Shown piece by piece: positions 8,954 through 17,507 of a stretch of DNA of 64,000 bases. Position 1 is the stretch's first letter; each line of letters starts with the position of its first letter. A program made the position numbers and the translations under genes. The notes below the pieces were generated by a model. It ran no database searches. It had not been told where the DNA came from and saw only the letters and a program-made list of their open reading frames with translations. The DNA is taken from the NCBI RefSeq assembly GCF_044197065.1, contig NZ_JBIQOI010000001.1:992001-1056000 (forward strand). The letters run 5' to 3'. Source of the DNA: Kluyvera ascorbata_C. GTDB taxonomy: Bacteria; Pseudomonadota; Gammaproteobacteria; Enterobacterales; Enterobacteriaceae.

Positions 8954-9184
8954 CTACCCGCGGGTGAATCGTGCGGCGAGCTTTTTGGTCCGCGGATAAA
9001 GACAGACCAGCGCGCTGCCGAGTGCCACGATAAACAACAGCGGATTAACCAGTTCTAACGTTTCACTGTGTAATTCCTGAGAGGCGATGATCGAGGAGAA
9101 GCACAGCGCAGCGGAGTAACCCAGCAATTCAATACTTGTCATTTTCATGTAATAAGAGGTCGCGTCGTTTTCAGCAAGCCGCAT
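8954..9184 (-). CDS. Small predicted membrane protein, unknown
   Basis: The open frame extends back to 9250, but the first part has no recognisable content. I place the start at the ATG at 9184, with AGG about seven bases upstream (76 residues); 9148 (MKMTSIELLGY, 64 residues) is equally possible. Two hydrophobic stretches are visible, LLGYSAALCFSSIIA and NPLLFIVALGSALVCLY, followed by a basic tail. It reads in the same direction as the oxidase operon but lies about 145 bases upstream of it, so it is probably separate. No family recognised. Confidence 0.5.
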   Translation of the reverse strand: MRLAENDATSYYMKMTSIELLGYSAALCFSSIIASQELHSETLELVNPLLFIVALGSALVCLYPRTKKLAARFTRG

Positions 9185-9406
9185 ATCATGGCGACCTGAC
9201 ATTTTTTTGCCATATCTACGTGGCGTGCGCTGATGTATTTCACACCACATGGGCAGATTTGATGTTGTAGATCAATCATTAGCGGCGTTGAACCCAAACG
9301 CAGCTGGGCGACAGAATCAACTTCAACCCATATCAGTTACATAAAAATGCATATTTCGTAACGCTGATATAATATAGACGCAATGTCAGATTCACCGGGA
9401 ACCTTC

Positions 9407-10819
9407 ATGAAAAAGTACCAGCGCCTCGCCGAGCAGATGACGGAGCAGATAGCCCTTGGGGTGTGGCTTCCTGGCGACAAACTGCCGTCGCTGCGTGAAC
9501 AGGTAGTTAACAGCGGTATGAGTTTTATGACCGTCAGCCATGCGTATCAGCTGCTGGAAAGTCAGGGGCGTATCGTTGCGCGCCCGCAGTCTGGCTACTA
9601 CGTTGCGCCGCGTGCCGCTACACCACGCGCGGTAGCGCCACCGGCGCAGGTGATGCCGGATAACGCCGTCGACATCAATACCTATATTTTTGAGGTGTTG
9701 CAGGCCAGTCGTAATGCCTCGGTATTGCCGTTCGCGTCGGCTTTTCCTGACCCGAAACTGTTTCCACTGCCTCAGCTAAACCGCTCGCTGGCGCAGGTCA
9801 GCAAAACCGCGACCGCGATGAGCGTGATTGAAAATCTGCCGCCGGGTAACGACGAACTGCGTCATGCGATTGCACGGCGCTATGCCCTACAGGGCATGAC
9901 TGTTTCGCCGGATGAAATTGTGATAACCGCCGGTGCGCTGGAGGCGCTCAATCTGAGTCTGCAAGCCGTCACCGAACCCGGTGATTGGGTGATCGTCGAG
10001 AACCCCTGTTTTTACGGCGCGCTTCAGGCGCTGGAACGACTGCGGCTTAAGGCGCTGTCGGTGGCCACCGACGTGAAAGAGGGCATCGACCTTGATGCGC
10101 TGGTGCAGGCGCTGCAAACTTATCCGGTAAAGGCTTGCTGGCTGATGACCAACAGCCAGAACCCGCTGGGTTTCACCTTAACGCCGGAGAAAAAGGCGCG
10201 TCTGGTTGAGATCCTGAGTGAACATAACGTCACGCTGATTGAAGATGATGTGTACAGCGAGCTCTATTTTGGCCGCGACAAACCGCTGCCTGCCAAAGCG
10301 TGGGATAAAAGCGATATGACGCTACACTGTAGCTCTTTCTCAAAATGCCTGGTGCCGGGTTTTCGCATTGGCTGGGTGGCGGCGGGCAAACATGCGCGGC
10401 GAATCCAGCATCTTCAGTTGATGAGCACGCTGTCGACCAGTTCGCCAATGCAGCTGGCGCTGGTGGATTATCTGGCGACCAAAAGATACGACGCGCATCT
10501 GCGGCGTCTGCGCCGCCAGCTTGCCGAGCGTAAGCAGCAGGCCTGGCAGGCCCTGATGCGCGCGCTGCCGCCGGAAGTGCATATTCATCATAACGACAGC
10601 GGCTATTTTCTGTGGCTGGAACTTCCCGCCGGGCTGGATGCCGGGGCGCTCAGCGCAAAAGCGCTGGAGCACCATATCAGCATCGCGCCGGGCAAAATGT
10701 TCTCAACGAGCGATAACTGGGCGTCATTCTTCCGTTTTAATACCGCCTGGGGCTGGGGAGAAAGAGAAGAGCGCGCGGTAGAAACGCTGGGCCATCTTAT
10801 TCGCGAAATGCTGAACTAA
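9407..10819 (+). CDS. ydcR: MocR-type GntR regulator with aminotransferase domain (YdcR)
   Basis: 470 residues. The N-terminal winged helix is GntR-like (GDKLPSLREQVVNSGMSFMT), followed by a linker and a fold-type I aminotransferase domain with the PLP-lysine motif SSFSKCLVPGFRIGW and ENPCFYGALQALERL. It is nearly collinear with E. coli YdcR. The ATG at 9407 (MKKYQRLAEQ) matches the E. coli start and follows GGGAACC; an in-frame ATG 24 bases earlier is less likely. It stands just before ydcSTUV-patD. MocR proteins usually sense PLP or amino-compound ligands, so control of the putrescine genes is plausible but unproven. Confidence 0.92.
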   Translation: MKKYQRLAEQMTEQIALGVWLPGDKLPSLREQVVNSGMSFMTVSHAYQLLESQGRIVARPQSGYYVAPRAATPRAVAPPAQVMPDNAVDINTYIFEVLQASRNASVLPFASAFPDPKLFPLPQLNRSLAQVSKTATAMSVIENLPPGNDELRHAIARRYALQGMTVSPDEIVITAGALEALNLSLQAVTEPGDWVIVENPCFYGALQALERLRLKALSVATDVKEGIDLDALVQALQTYPVKACWLMTNSQNPLGFTLTPEKKARLVEILSEHNVTLIEDDVYSELYFGRDKPLPAKAWDKSDMTLHCSSFSKCLVPGFRIGWVAAGKHARRIQHLQLMSTLSTSSPMQLALVDYLATKRYDAHLRRLRRQLAERKQQAWQALMRALPPEVHIHHNDSGYFLWLELPAGLDAGALSAKALEHHISIAPGKMFSTSDNWASFFRFNTAWGWGEREERAVETLGHLIREMLN

Positions 10820-11064
10820 CCTCGTCCTGATAAAGACCGGCCATAGGAAATATGCATAGCTCTCCTGGCCGGTAACTCCTTGTCTATAATCCATATTATC
10901 AATGACCTTCCGCCATTTTTGCGGAATGCGCCCTTGGTCACAACCTGTGCAAATTTATATCGGCTGCACAGGTGTGCTGCATTGTGATGTCTATTTTTAT
11001 TAAGGGAGATATTTTTAACGGCACGGCTGCCGCTCAAATTCATTGTGACAGGAGTAAAATCTTT

Positions 11065-12210
11065 ATGAGCAAGAAATTTGCCCGCAGCAGCCTGTGTGCG
11101 CTGGTGATGACCGTCGCCACCGCGAATGCCGCCGAACCCCCAACGTCGCTTGGTAAAGCAGAAGGACGGCTGGATATTATCGCCTGGCCGGGGTATATCG
11201 AGCGGGGCCAAACGGATAAACAATATGATTGGGTCACCCAGTTTGAAAAAGAGACCGGCTGTCAGGTTAACGTCAAAACGGCGGCAACTTCTGACGAAAT
11301 GGTCAGCCTGATGGCGAAAGGCGGTTATGATCTGGTGACCGCCTCCGGTGATGCCTCGCTGCGTTTAATTATGGGTAAACGCGTGCAGCCGATTAACACG
11401 GCGCTGATTGAAAACTGGAAATCCCTCGACCCTCGGCTGGAAAAAGGCGCCTGGTTTAACGTTGACGGTAAAGTCTACGGCACGCCGTATCAGTGGGGGC
11501 CAAACCTGCTGATGTACAACACCAAAACCTTCCCGACGCCGCCAGACTCCTGGAACGTCGTCTTCGTGAAACAAAATCTGCCGGATGGCAAAACCAACCA
11601 GGGGCGCGTGCAGGCCTACGATGGCCCCATCTACATCGCCGATGCGGCGCTGTTTGTCAAAGCCACGCAGCCGCAGCTCGGTATCAGCGACCCGTACCAG
11701 CTTACCGAAGCGCAATATCAGGCAGTGCTGAAGGTGCTGCGTGACCAGCATGAGTTAATCCACCGCTACTGGCACGATACCACCGTGCAGATGAGCGACT
11801 TTAAAAACGAAGGCGTGGTGGCCTCCAGCGCCTGGCCGTATCAGGCTAACGGCCTCAAAGGCGAAGGTCAGCCAATTGCTACCGTATTCCCGAAAGAAGG
11901 GGTAACCGGCTGGGCGGATACCACCATGCTGCACGCGGAAGCTAAACATCCGGTCTGTGCCTATAAGTGGATGAACTGGTCGTTAACGCCAAAAGTACAG
12001 GGTGATGTCGCGGCCTGGTTTGGCTCGCTGCCGGTAGTCGCCGAAGGCTGTAAGGCCAGCCCGCTGCTGGGGGATAAAGGTTGTGAAACCAACGGCTACA
12101 GCTTCTTCGACAAAATTGCCTTCTGGAAAACGCCGATCGCTGAGGGTGGCAAATACGTGCCTTATAGCCGCTGGACGCAGGACTATATCGCCATTATGGG
12201 CGGCCGCTAA
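11065..12210 (+). CDS. ydcS: ABC transporter periplasmic binding protein YdcS
   Basis: 381 residues, the same length as E. coli YdcS. A signal peptide (ending VATANA-AEPP) precedes a PotD/spermidine-type binding protein fold. The ATG at 11065 has AGGAGT upstream; the frame's 31-residue upstream extension is rejected. First gene of ydcSTUV-patD, with 17 bases to ydcT. The E. coli homologue is the binding protein of a putative polyamine transporter and was also reported to have polyhydroxybutyrate synthase activity. The 245-bp gap after ydcR carries the operon promoter region and an inverted repeat ACCGGCCA/TGGCCGGT; no other gene is seen there. Confidence 0.92.
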   Translation: MSKKFARSSLCALVMTVATANAAEPPTSLGKAEGRLDIIAWPGYIERGQTDKQYDWVTQFEKETGCQVNVKTAATSDEMVSLMAKGGYDLVTASGDASLRLIMGKRVQPINTALIENWKSLDPRLEKGAWFNVDGKVYGTPYQWGPNLLMYNTKTFPTPPDSWNVVFVKQNLPDGKTNQGRVQAYDGPIYIADAALFVKATQPQLGISDPYQLTEAQYQAVLKVLRDQHELIHRYWHDTTVQMSDFKNEGVVASSAWPYQANGLKGEGQPIATVFPKEGVTGWADTTMLHAEAKHPVCAYKWMNWSLTPKVQGDVAAWFGSLPVVAEGCKASPLLGDKGCETNGYSFFDKIAFWKTPIAEGGKYVPYSRWTQDYIAIMGGR

Positions 12211-12227
12211 TTCTCCAGGAGTCCCAT

Positions 12228-13241
12228 ATGACGTATGCAGTAGAATTTCATGACGTCTCTCGGCTTTATGGCGACGTGCGGGCGGTGGATGGTGTCAGCA
12301 TCGCCATTCATGATGGGGAGTTCTTTTCTATGCTGGGGCCGTCTGGCTCCGGCAAAACCACCTGTCTGCGGCTGATTGCTGGGTTTGAGCAGCTTTCTGG
12401 CGGCGCTATCTCTATTTTTGGCAGGCACGCCAGCGAACAGCCGCCCTGGGAGCGGGACGTCAACACCGTTTTCCAGGACTACGCGCTGTTTCCGCACATG
12501 TCGGTGCTCGACAACGTTGCCTACGGTCTGATGGTGAAGGGCGTTGGCAAAAAAGATCGTCAGGCAAAAGCGGCGCAGGCGCTGGAAAAGGTCGCGTTGG
12601 GCTTTGTGGCAGGGCGCAAACCGTCGCAGCTTTCCGGCGGGCAGCGTCAACGCGTGGCGATTGCCCGGGCGCTGGTGAACGAGCCGCGCGTGCTGCTGCT
12701 GGATGAACCGCTGGGCGCGCTGGATCTGAAGCTTCGTGAGCAGATGCAGTTTGAGCTGAAAAAACTCCAGCAGGATCTCGGCATCACGTTTATCTTTGTC
12801 ACCCACGATCAGGGCGAAGCGCTGTCAATGTCTGACCGGGTGGCGGTGTTCAATAACGGTCAAATTGAACAGGTGGATACACCGCGCGCCTTGTACCTGC
12901 GGCCACGAACGCCGTTTGTCGCAAGTTTTGTCGGGACCTCTAACGTTTTCGACCCGGCAGTGGCGCAAAAGCTCTGCGGGATGGCGGGAAGCTGGGCGCT
13001 GCGGCCTGAACATATTCGTCTGAATGAAAGCGGAGAAGTTCAGGTGCAGGGGCGCGTGCAGGCCGTTCAGTATCAGGGGGCGGCAACACGCTATGAACTG
13101 CTGCTGGAAAGCGGCGAGAAGTTACTGGTCAGCCAGGCCAATTTCTCCGCAGGACTCAATGCCGATGGCCCGACCGTAGGTCACCAGGTGCAGGCTTCCT
13201 GGTCGCGGGATGCGATGGTGGCGCTGGATGGAGGGAGGTAG
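12228..13241 (+). CDS. ydcT: ABC transporter ATP-binding protein YdcT
   Basis: 337 residues. Walker A is GPSGSGKTT near residue 40, the Q-loop is TVFQDYALFPHMSV, the signature is LSGGQRQRVAIARAL, Walker B is VLLLDEPLGALD, and the switch histidine is in VTHDQGEA. A C-terminal TOBE-like domain follows from about residue 270, as in PotA. It energises import by YdcU and YdcV. It ends one base before the ydcU start. Confidence 0.93.
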   Translation: MTYAVEFHDVSRLYGDVRAVDGVSIAIHDGEFFSMLGPSGSGKTTCLRLIAGFEQLSGGAISIFGRHASEQPPWERDVNTVFQDYALFPHMSVLDNVAYGLMVKGVGKKDRQAKAAQALEKVALGFVAGRKPSQLSGGQRQRVAIARALVNEPRVLLLDEPLGALDLKLREQMQFELKKLQQDLGITFIFVTHDQGEALSMSDRVAVFNNGQIEQVDTPRALYLRPRTPFVASFVGTSNVFDPAVAQKLCGMAGSWALRPEHIRLNESGEVQVQGRVQAVQYQGAATRYELLLESGEKLLVSQANFSAGLNADGPTVGHQVQASWSRDAMVALDGGR

Positions 13242-14183
13242 ATGGAGATGAGTATGACGCCGGTTCCTCCCGTTCATCGCCAGGGGCGCTTATCGAGCCT
13301 GTTCTGGCGCAGGCCAACCCTCGGGCTGTTTTTGCTGCTGCTCGGCCCGCTGATGTGGTTTGGGATCGTCTACTTTGGTTCGTTGTTGACCCTGCTCTGG
13401 CAGGGATTTTACACCTTCGACGATTTCACCATGTCCGTCACGCCTACGCTGACGCTGGCAAATCTCTATGCGCTGTTTAACCCGGCTAACTACGACATCA
13501 TCGTGCGAACGCTGGTGATGGCGCTTGCGGTCACCGTCGCCAGCGCATTGCTTGCCTTTCCGATGGCGTGGTACATGGCCCGTTACACCCGCGGAAAGCA
13601 AAAAGCCTTTTTCTACGTGGCGGTGATGTTGCCGATGTGGGCGAGCTATATCGTCAAAGCCTACGCCTGGACGCTGCTATTGGCGAAGGATGGGGTGGCA
13701 CAGTGGTTTCTTAACCATCTTGGGCTGGAAGCGCTGCTGGCAGCGGTGCTGACAATACCGGGCGTGGGTGGTAATACGCTCTCGACTTCCGGGCTGGGCC
13801 GCTTCCTGGTGTTCGTCTATATCTGGCTGCCGTTTATGATTCTGCCGGTGCAGGCGGCGCTGGAGCGGATACCTGGCTCGCTGCTGCAGGCTTCCGCTGA
13901 TCTCGGCGCACGTCCGCGCCAGACCTTCCGTCACGTGGTACTGCCGATGGCCATTCCCGGCATTGCCGCGGGTTCGATTTTCACCTTCTCGCTGACCCTC
14001 GGCGACTTTATTGTGCCGCAGCTAGTGGGGCCGCCGGGCTATTTTATCGGCAACATGGTCTATTCCCAGCAGGGTGCAATTGGCAACATGCCGATGGCAG
14101 CCGCTTTTACGCTGGTGCCGATTGTCCTTATTGCCCTCTATCTGGCGTTCGTGAAGCGCCTGGGAGCGTTCGATGCACTCTGA
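13242..14183 (+). CDS. ydcU: ABC transporter permease YdcU
   Basis: 313 residues, equal to E. coli YdcU, with six membrane helices and the EAA-loop LLQASADLGARPRQTFRHVV that docks on the ATPase. It starts immediately after the ydcT stop; the GGAGG site at 13233-13237 is rather close to the first ATG, so the in-frame ATGs at 13248 or 13254 may be used instead. It overlaps ydcV by 11 bases. Confidence 0.92.
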   Translation: MEMSMTPVPPVHRQGRLSSLFWRRPTLGLFLLLLGPLMWFGIVYFGSLLTLLWQGFYTFDDFTMSVTPTLTLANLYALFNPANYDIIVRTLVMALAVTVASALLAFPMAWYMARYTRGKQKAFFYVAVMLPMWASYIVKAYAWTLLLAKDGVAQWFLNHLGLEALLAAVLTIPGVGGNTLSTSGLGRFLVFVYIWLPFMILPVQAALERIPGSLLQASADLGARPRQTFRHVVLPMAIPGIAAGSIFTFSLTLGDFIVPQLVGPPGYFIGNMVYSQQGAIGNMPMAAAFTLVPIVLIALYLAFVKRLGAFDAL

Positions 14184-14988
14184 AAGGGCACCGCTGTTCC
14201 TCAAAATTGCCGCCTGGGGTGGCGTTATCTTCCTGCATTTTCCGCTGGCGATTATCGCCATTTACGCGTTTAACACCGAAGACGCGGCATTCAGCTTTCC
14301 GCCGAAAGGCCTGACGCTGCACTGGTTCAGCGAGGCAGCCTCTCGGGGGGATATCTTTGATGCGGTGACACTGTCACTTAAAATTGCCTCGCTGTCGACG
14401 GCCATCGCGCTGGTACTTGGCACGCTTGCTGCAGCGGCGCTATGGCGACGTGATTTCTTTGGCAAAAGCGCGGTGTCACTGTTGCTGCTGTTGCCCATCG
14501 CGCTGCCGGGCATTGTGACCGGGCTGGCGCTGTTGACGGCGTTTAAGGCCGTTAATCTTGAGCCGGGCCTGCTGACCATTGTTATCGGTCATGCGACGTT
14601 CTGCGTGGTGGTGGTGTTTAACAACGTCATTGCCCGTTTTCGCCGTACGTCGTGGAGCCTTGTGGAAGCGTCGATGGATTTAGGGGCCGACGGCTGGCAA
14701 ACCTTCCGCCACGTCGTGCTGCCGAATTTAGGCTCGGCGCTGCTGGCGGGCGGCATGTTAGCGTTTGCGCTGTCGTTTGATGAAATTATCGTCACCACCT
14801 TTACCGCCGGACACGAGCGAACGCTGCCGCTGTGGTTGCTCAACCAACTGGGGCGTCCTCGCGATGTGCCGGTGACCAACGTGGTGGCACTGATGGTCAT
14901 GCTGTTGACGATGATACCGATTTTAGGGGCGTGGTGGCTGACTCGCGAAGACGATTCTGCCGCCAGCGGTGGTACGACATTTAAATAA
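14173..14988 (+). CDS. ydcV: ABC transporter permease YdcV
   Basis: 271 residues (E. coli 264) with a PotC-like layout: an N-terminal helix, the insertion domain sequence EDAAFSFPPKGLTLHWF, and the EAA loop LVEASMDLGADGWQTFRHVV. It is the second permease of the YdcSTUV importer. Its ATG lies inside the end of ydcU, which implies translational coupling. Confidence 0.92.
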   Translation: MHSERAPLFLKIAAWGGVIFLHFPLAIIAIYAFNTEDAAFSFPPKGLTLHWFSEAASRGDIFDAVTLSLKIASLSTAIALVLGTLAAAALWRRDFFGKSAVSLLLLLPIALPGIVTGLALLTAFKAVNLEPGLLTIVIGHATFCVVVVFNNVIARFRRTSWSLVEASMDLGADGWQTFRHVVLPNLGSALLAGGMLAFALSFDEIIVTTFTAGHERTLPLWLLNQLGRPRDVPVTNVVALMVMLLTMIPILGAWWLTREDDSAASGGTTFK

Positions 14989-15002
14989 AACAGGATCATA
15001 CT

Positions 15003-16427
15003 ATGCAACATAAGTTACTGATTAATGGTGAACTGGTCGCAGGTGAAGGGGAGTCCCAACCGGTCTACAACCCTGCGACGGGTGAGATCCTGCTGAACAT
15101 CGCGGAAGCGTCCGCCGCACAGGTCGACGCCGCCGTTACGGCTGCCGACCGGGCATTTGTGCAGTGGGGGCAAACCACGCCGAAGCATCGTGCGGAATGC
15201 CTGCTCAAGCTAGCTGATGTGATTGAAGAACACGCGGCGACTTTTGCCCGGCTGGAGTCGCTCAACTGTGGTAAGCCGCTGCACTGCGTCACCAATGATG
15301 AAATCCCGGCGGTAGTGGACGTGTTCCGCTTCTTCGCCGGTGCCGCCCGCTGTCTGAATGGGCTGGCGGCGGGGGAATATCTGGAAGGCCACACCTCGAT
15401 GATTCGACGCGACCCGGTGGGCGTGGTCGCGTCCATTGCGCCCTGGAACTATCCGCTCATGATGGCGGCCTGGAAGCTGGCGCCTGCGCTTGCCGCAGGG
15501 AACTGTGTGGTGATTAAGCCCTCAGAAATTACACCGCTTACCGCCTTAACGCTGGCTGAGCTGGCGAAAGATATCTTCCCTGCGGGCGTACTGAACGTGC
15601 TGTTTGGTCGGGGTCAAACGGTTGGCGACCCGCTGACGGGTCATGCCAAAGTCCGTATGGTGTCGTTAACCGGCTCGATTGCGACCGGGGAACATATTAT
15701 TGCCCATACTGCGCCATCGATTAAACGTACCCATATGGAGCTTGGCGGTAAAGCACCGGTGATTGTCTTTGACGATGCTGATATTGACGCCGTGGTAGAA
15801 GGGGTAAGAACCTTTGGTTTCTACAATGCAGGGCAGGACTGTACCGCAGCATGTCGAATTTATGTGCAGAAGGGCATCTATGAAAGGCTGGTGGAGAAAT
15901 TAGGTGCGGCCGTTGCGAGCCTGAAATCCGGCGATCCTGAAGATGAGGCGACCGAGCTGGGGCCGTTGAGCTCCCAGGCGCATCTTAACCGCGTGAGCGA
16001 GGCGGTTGCCCGAGCCAAAGCGCAGCCGCATATCAAGGTCGTCACCGGCGGAGAGAAAGCCGCGCGGGCAGGCTATTACTTCCAGCCGACATTGCTGGCG
16101 GGGGCAAGGCAGGAAGATGATATTGTCCAGCGCGAGGTTTTTGGCCCTGTCGTCAGCGTGACCGTATTCGACAATGAAGAGCAGGTCCTTGGCTGGGCGA
16201 ATGACTCCCAGTATGGATTAGCGTCATCCGTCTGGACGCAGGACGTTGGACGGGCGCATCGTCTGAGCGCGCGGTTACAGTACGGCTGCACCTGGGTTAA
16301 TACCCACTTTATGTTGGTCAGCGAAATGCCGCACGGCGGACAAAAACTTTCCGGTTACGGCAAGGATATGTCGATCTATGGCCTTGAGGATTACACCGTG
16401 GTTCGCCACGTGATGATAAAACATTGA
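15003..16427 (+). CDS. patD: Gamma-aminobutyraldehyde dehydrogenase PatD (YdcW)
   Basis: 474 residues, the same length as E. coli PatD. Aldehyde dehydrogenase motifs are intact: SIAPWNYPLMMAAWKLAPAL, the catalytic glutamate in MELGGKAPVIV and the catalytic cysteine in YNAGQDCTAACRIY. It oxidises 4-aminobutanal to 4-aminobutyrate in putrescine breakdown. It follows ydcV by 14 bases with AGGATCAT before the ATG. Putrescine would enter through YdcSTUV and be deaminated by a PatA elsewhere. Confidence 0.94.
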   Translation: MQHKLLINGELVAGEGESQPVYNPATGEILLNIAEASAAQVDAAVTAADRAFVQWGQTTPKHRAECLLKLADVIEEHAATFARLESLNCGKPLHCVTNDEIPAVVDVFRFFAGAARCLNGLAAGEYLEGHTSMIRRDPVGVVASIAPWNYPLMMAAWKLAPALAAGNCVVIKPSEITPLTALTLAELAKDIFPAGVLNVLFGRGQTVGDPLTGHAKVRMVSLTGSIATGEHIIAHTAPSIKRTHMELGGKAPVIVFDDADIDAVVEGVRTFGFYNAGQDCTAACRIYVQKGIYERLVEKLGAAVASLKSGDPEDEATELGPLSSQAHLNRVSEAVARAKAQPHIKVVTGGEKAARAGYYFQPTLLAGARQEDDIVQREVFGPVVSVTVFDNEEQVLGWANDSQYGLASSVWTQDVGRAHRLSARLQYGCTWVNTHFMLVSEMPHGGQKLSGYGKDMSIYGLEDYTVVRHVMIKH

Positions 16428-16437
16428 GTGAGTGGTC

Positions 16438-16474
16438 AAGGGATGTCATACCGCGTTATGGTGTTACATCCCTT
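16438..16474 (+). terminator. Stem-loop after patD
   Basis: AAGGGATGT and ACATCCCTT pair perfectly around a 19-base loop directly after the patD stop. The downstream T-run is poor, so it may be a processing or stabilising hairpin rather than a strict terminator. Confidence 0.5.
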
Positions 16475-16507
16475 ATTACCTGCCATCGGTTTGGCTCAGG
16501 AGGATGT

Positions 16508-16753
16508 GTGAATCAGGATTTCCAGGATATCAAAAATGAGTTTGATAAATTGGGGCCAGAGGCTGGTGAAAGCGTCGCGCAGCAAATGTATGAGGCGCTG
16601 GCAACAAGGTTGGCCCCTTTTTTCTTTAACCAGGAAAGTATTAATAAAAGAAGGTTAATCATCAAACTTGAAGAGGGAGAAAAGGAGGTCGGCACTCAGA
16701 CTCGATACGATTGGCTGGAGGCCTTTAATCGGTTGAAACCAGAGGGTCGCTAA
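16508..16753 (+). CDS. Small acidic protein of unknown function
   Basis: 81 residues from a GTG at 16508, preceded by AGGAGG only four bases away; no in-frame ATG exists until well inside the frame. The protein is hydrophilic and charged (for example LIIKLEEGEKEVGTQTRYDW) without signal peptide or membrane segment. A small immunity-protein-like size and charge is noted, but no family is recognised. E. coli has different small genes (ydcY, ortT) after patD. The codon usage is more A+T-rich than that of patD. Confidence 0.5.
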   Translation: MNQDFQDIKNEFDKLGPEAGESVAQQMYEALATRLAPFFFNQESINKRRLIIKLEEGEKEVGTQTRYDWLEAFNRLKPEGR

Positions 16754-16896
16754 CGCGGCCTTTTTCTTATTCCGTGTCCATATGCTACCCCCTTCTCGGT
16801 AGGCGTGACGCTTGCCGCTACCCCTCCCTGATTTTGACATACCCCATGCAACGTGCGAGGATCCGCGCCGTTGTAGAACCAGGTATAGTCAGAAAA

Positions 16897-17133
16897 ATGA
16901 AGAAAAGTATCGTTTGTAGTGCTGCAGTGCTTGCTGCGGTGATGGGGATTGGGACCTATTATTCGGTTGGCCGTATTGCGGCCTGTGAAGGACAAAACCG
17001 AGTCAGTGCGGCCTGCCTTGCGCAGTCCTGGGATGCGGAAAAGGTGAACGTCATACCGCAATATGATCCCAACCACTACGTCAGTGACCCGACGGCGGAC
17101 AGCATCTTTGTTGCCAGCGTGCCAAAACGCTAA
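16897..17133 (+). CDS. Small secreted or membrane-anchored protein, unknown
   Basis: 78 residues. MKKSIVCSAAVLAAVMGIGT is a signal peptide or N-terminal anchor, followed by a short hydrophilic region with two cysteines (IAACEG and SAACLAQSW) that could form a disulfide in the periplasm. The ATG at 16897 is chosen because the signal peptide begins there; the frame stays open upstream to 16774. The terminator at 17156 follows directly. No family recognised. Confidence 0.55.
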   Translation: MKKSIVCSAAVLAAVMGIGTYYSVGRIAACEGQNRVSAACLAQSWDAEKVNVIPQYDPNHYVSDPTADSIFVASVPKR

Positions 17134-17155
17134 CCGGTCGGTGTGTCACAGAATT

Positions 17156-17190
17156 AAAACCCAGCGCGGCGTAATGTAGTGCTGGGTTTT
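17156..17190 (+). terminator. Rho-independent terminator
   Basis: AAAACCCAGC (17156-17165) pairs with GCTGGGTTTT (17181-17190), followed by CTCTTTTT, downstream of the small secreted gene. Confidence 0.8.
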
Positions 17191-17330
17191 CTCTTTTTAG
17201 CAGTCAATTCGGCTGGAGCCGAATTCCTGGATCGAAAAACATTTCAGCGATAAGTGGCGAAAAACTTGATGTACGTCAAAAAACGTAGCATATTGCGCCG
17301 CTTTAACGATCAATGACAAGGATTCAATTG

Positions 17331-17504
17331 GTGACGCTATATCAGCATATGCTCATCTTTTACGCCGTTATGGCGCTTATCTGTGCCGGTATTACCTGGT
17401 TTCTGACCCGCGAGACGACGTCTATTCGCCTGATTGCCACCGTGCTGATTGGCGCAACGTGGCCGTTTAGTTTCCCCGTTGCGCTGATGCTGTCACTGTT
17501 CTGA
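17331..17504 (+). CDS. ortT: Orphan toxin OrtT (YdcX)
   Basis: 57 residues, the size of E. coli OrtT, with the same pattern: TLYQHMLIFYAVMALICA at the N-terminus and ATWPFSFPVALMLSLF at the C-terminus. The E. coli protein is a small inner-membrane toxin without antitoxin that depresses membrane potential and acts during stringent response. I choose the GTG at 17331 because AAGGA lies upstream and because the E. coli protein starts at the same point; an ATG six codons earlier is open but has no ribosome site. It converges on tqsA with a gap of three bases. Confidence 0.85.
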   Translation: MTLYQHMLIFYAVMALICAGITWFLTRETTSIRLIATVLIGATWPFSFPVALMLSLF

Positions 17505-17507
17505 CGG

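Noticed and set aside
9265..9285. FNR-like TTGAT...ATCAA upstream of the small membrane gene
   Set aside because: The spacer is seven bases rather than four, so it does not fit FNR.
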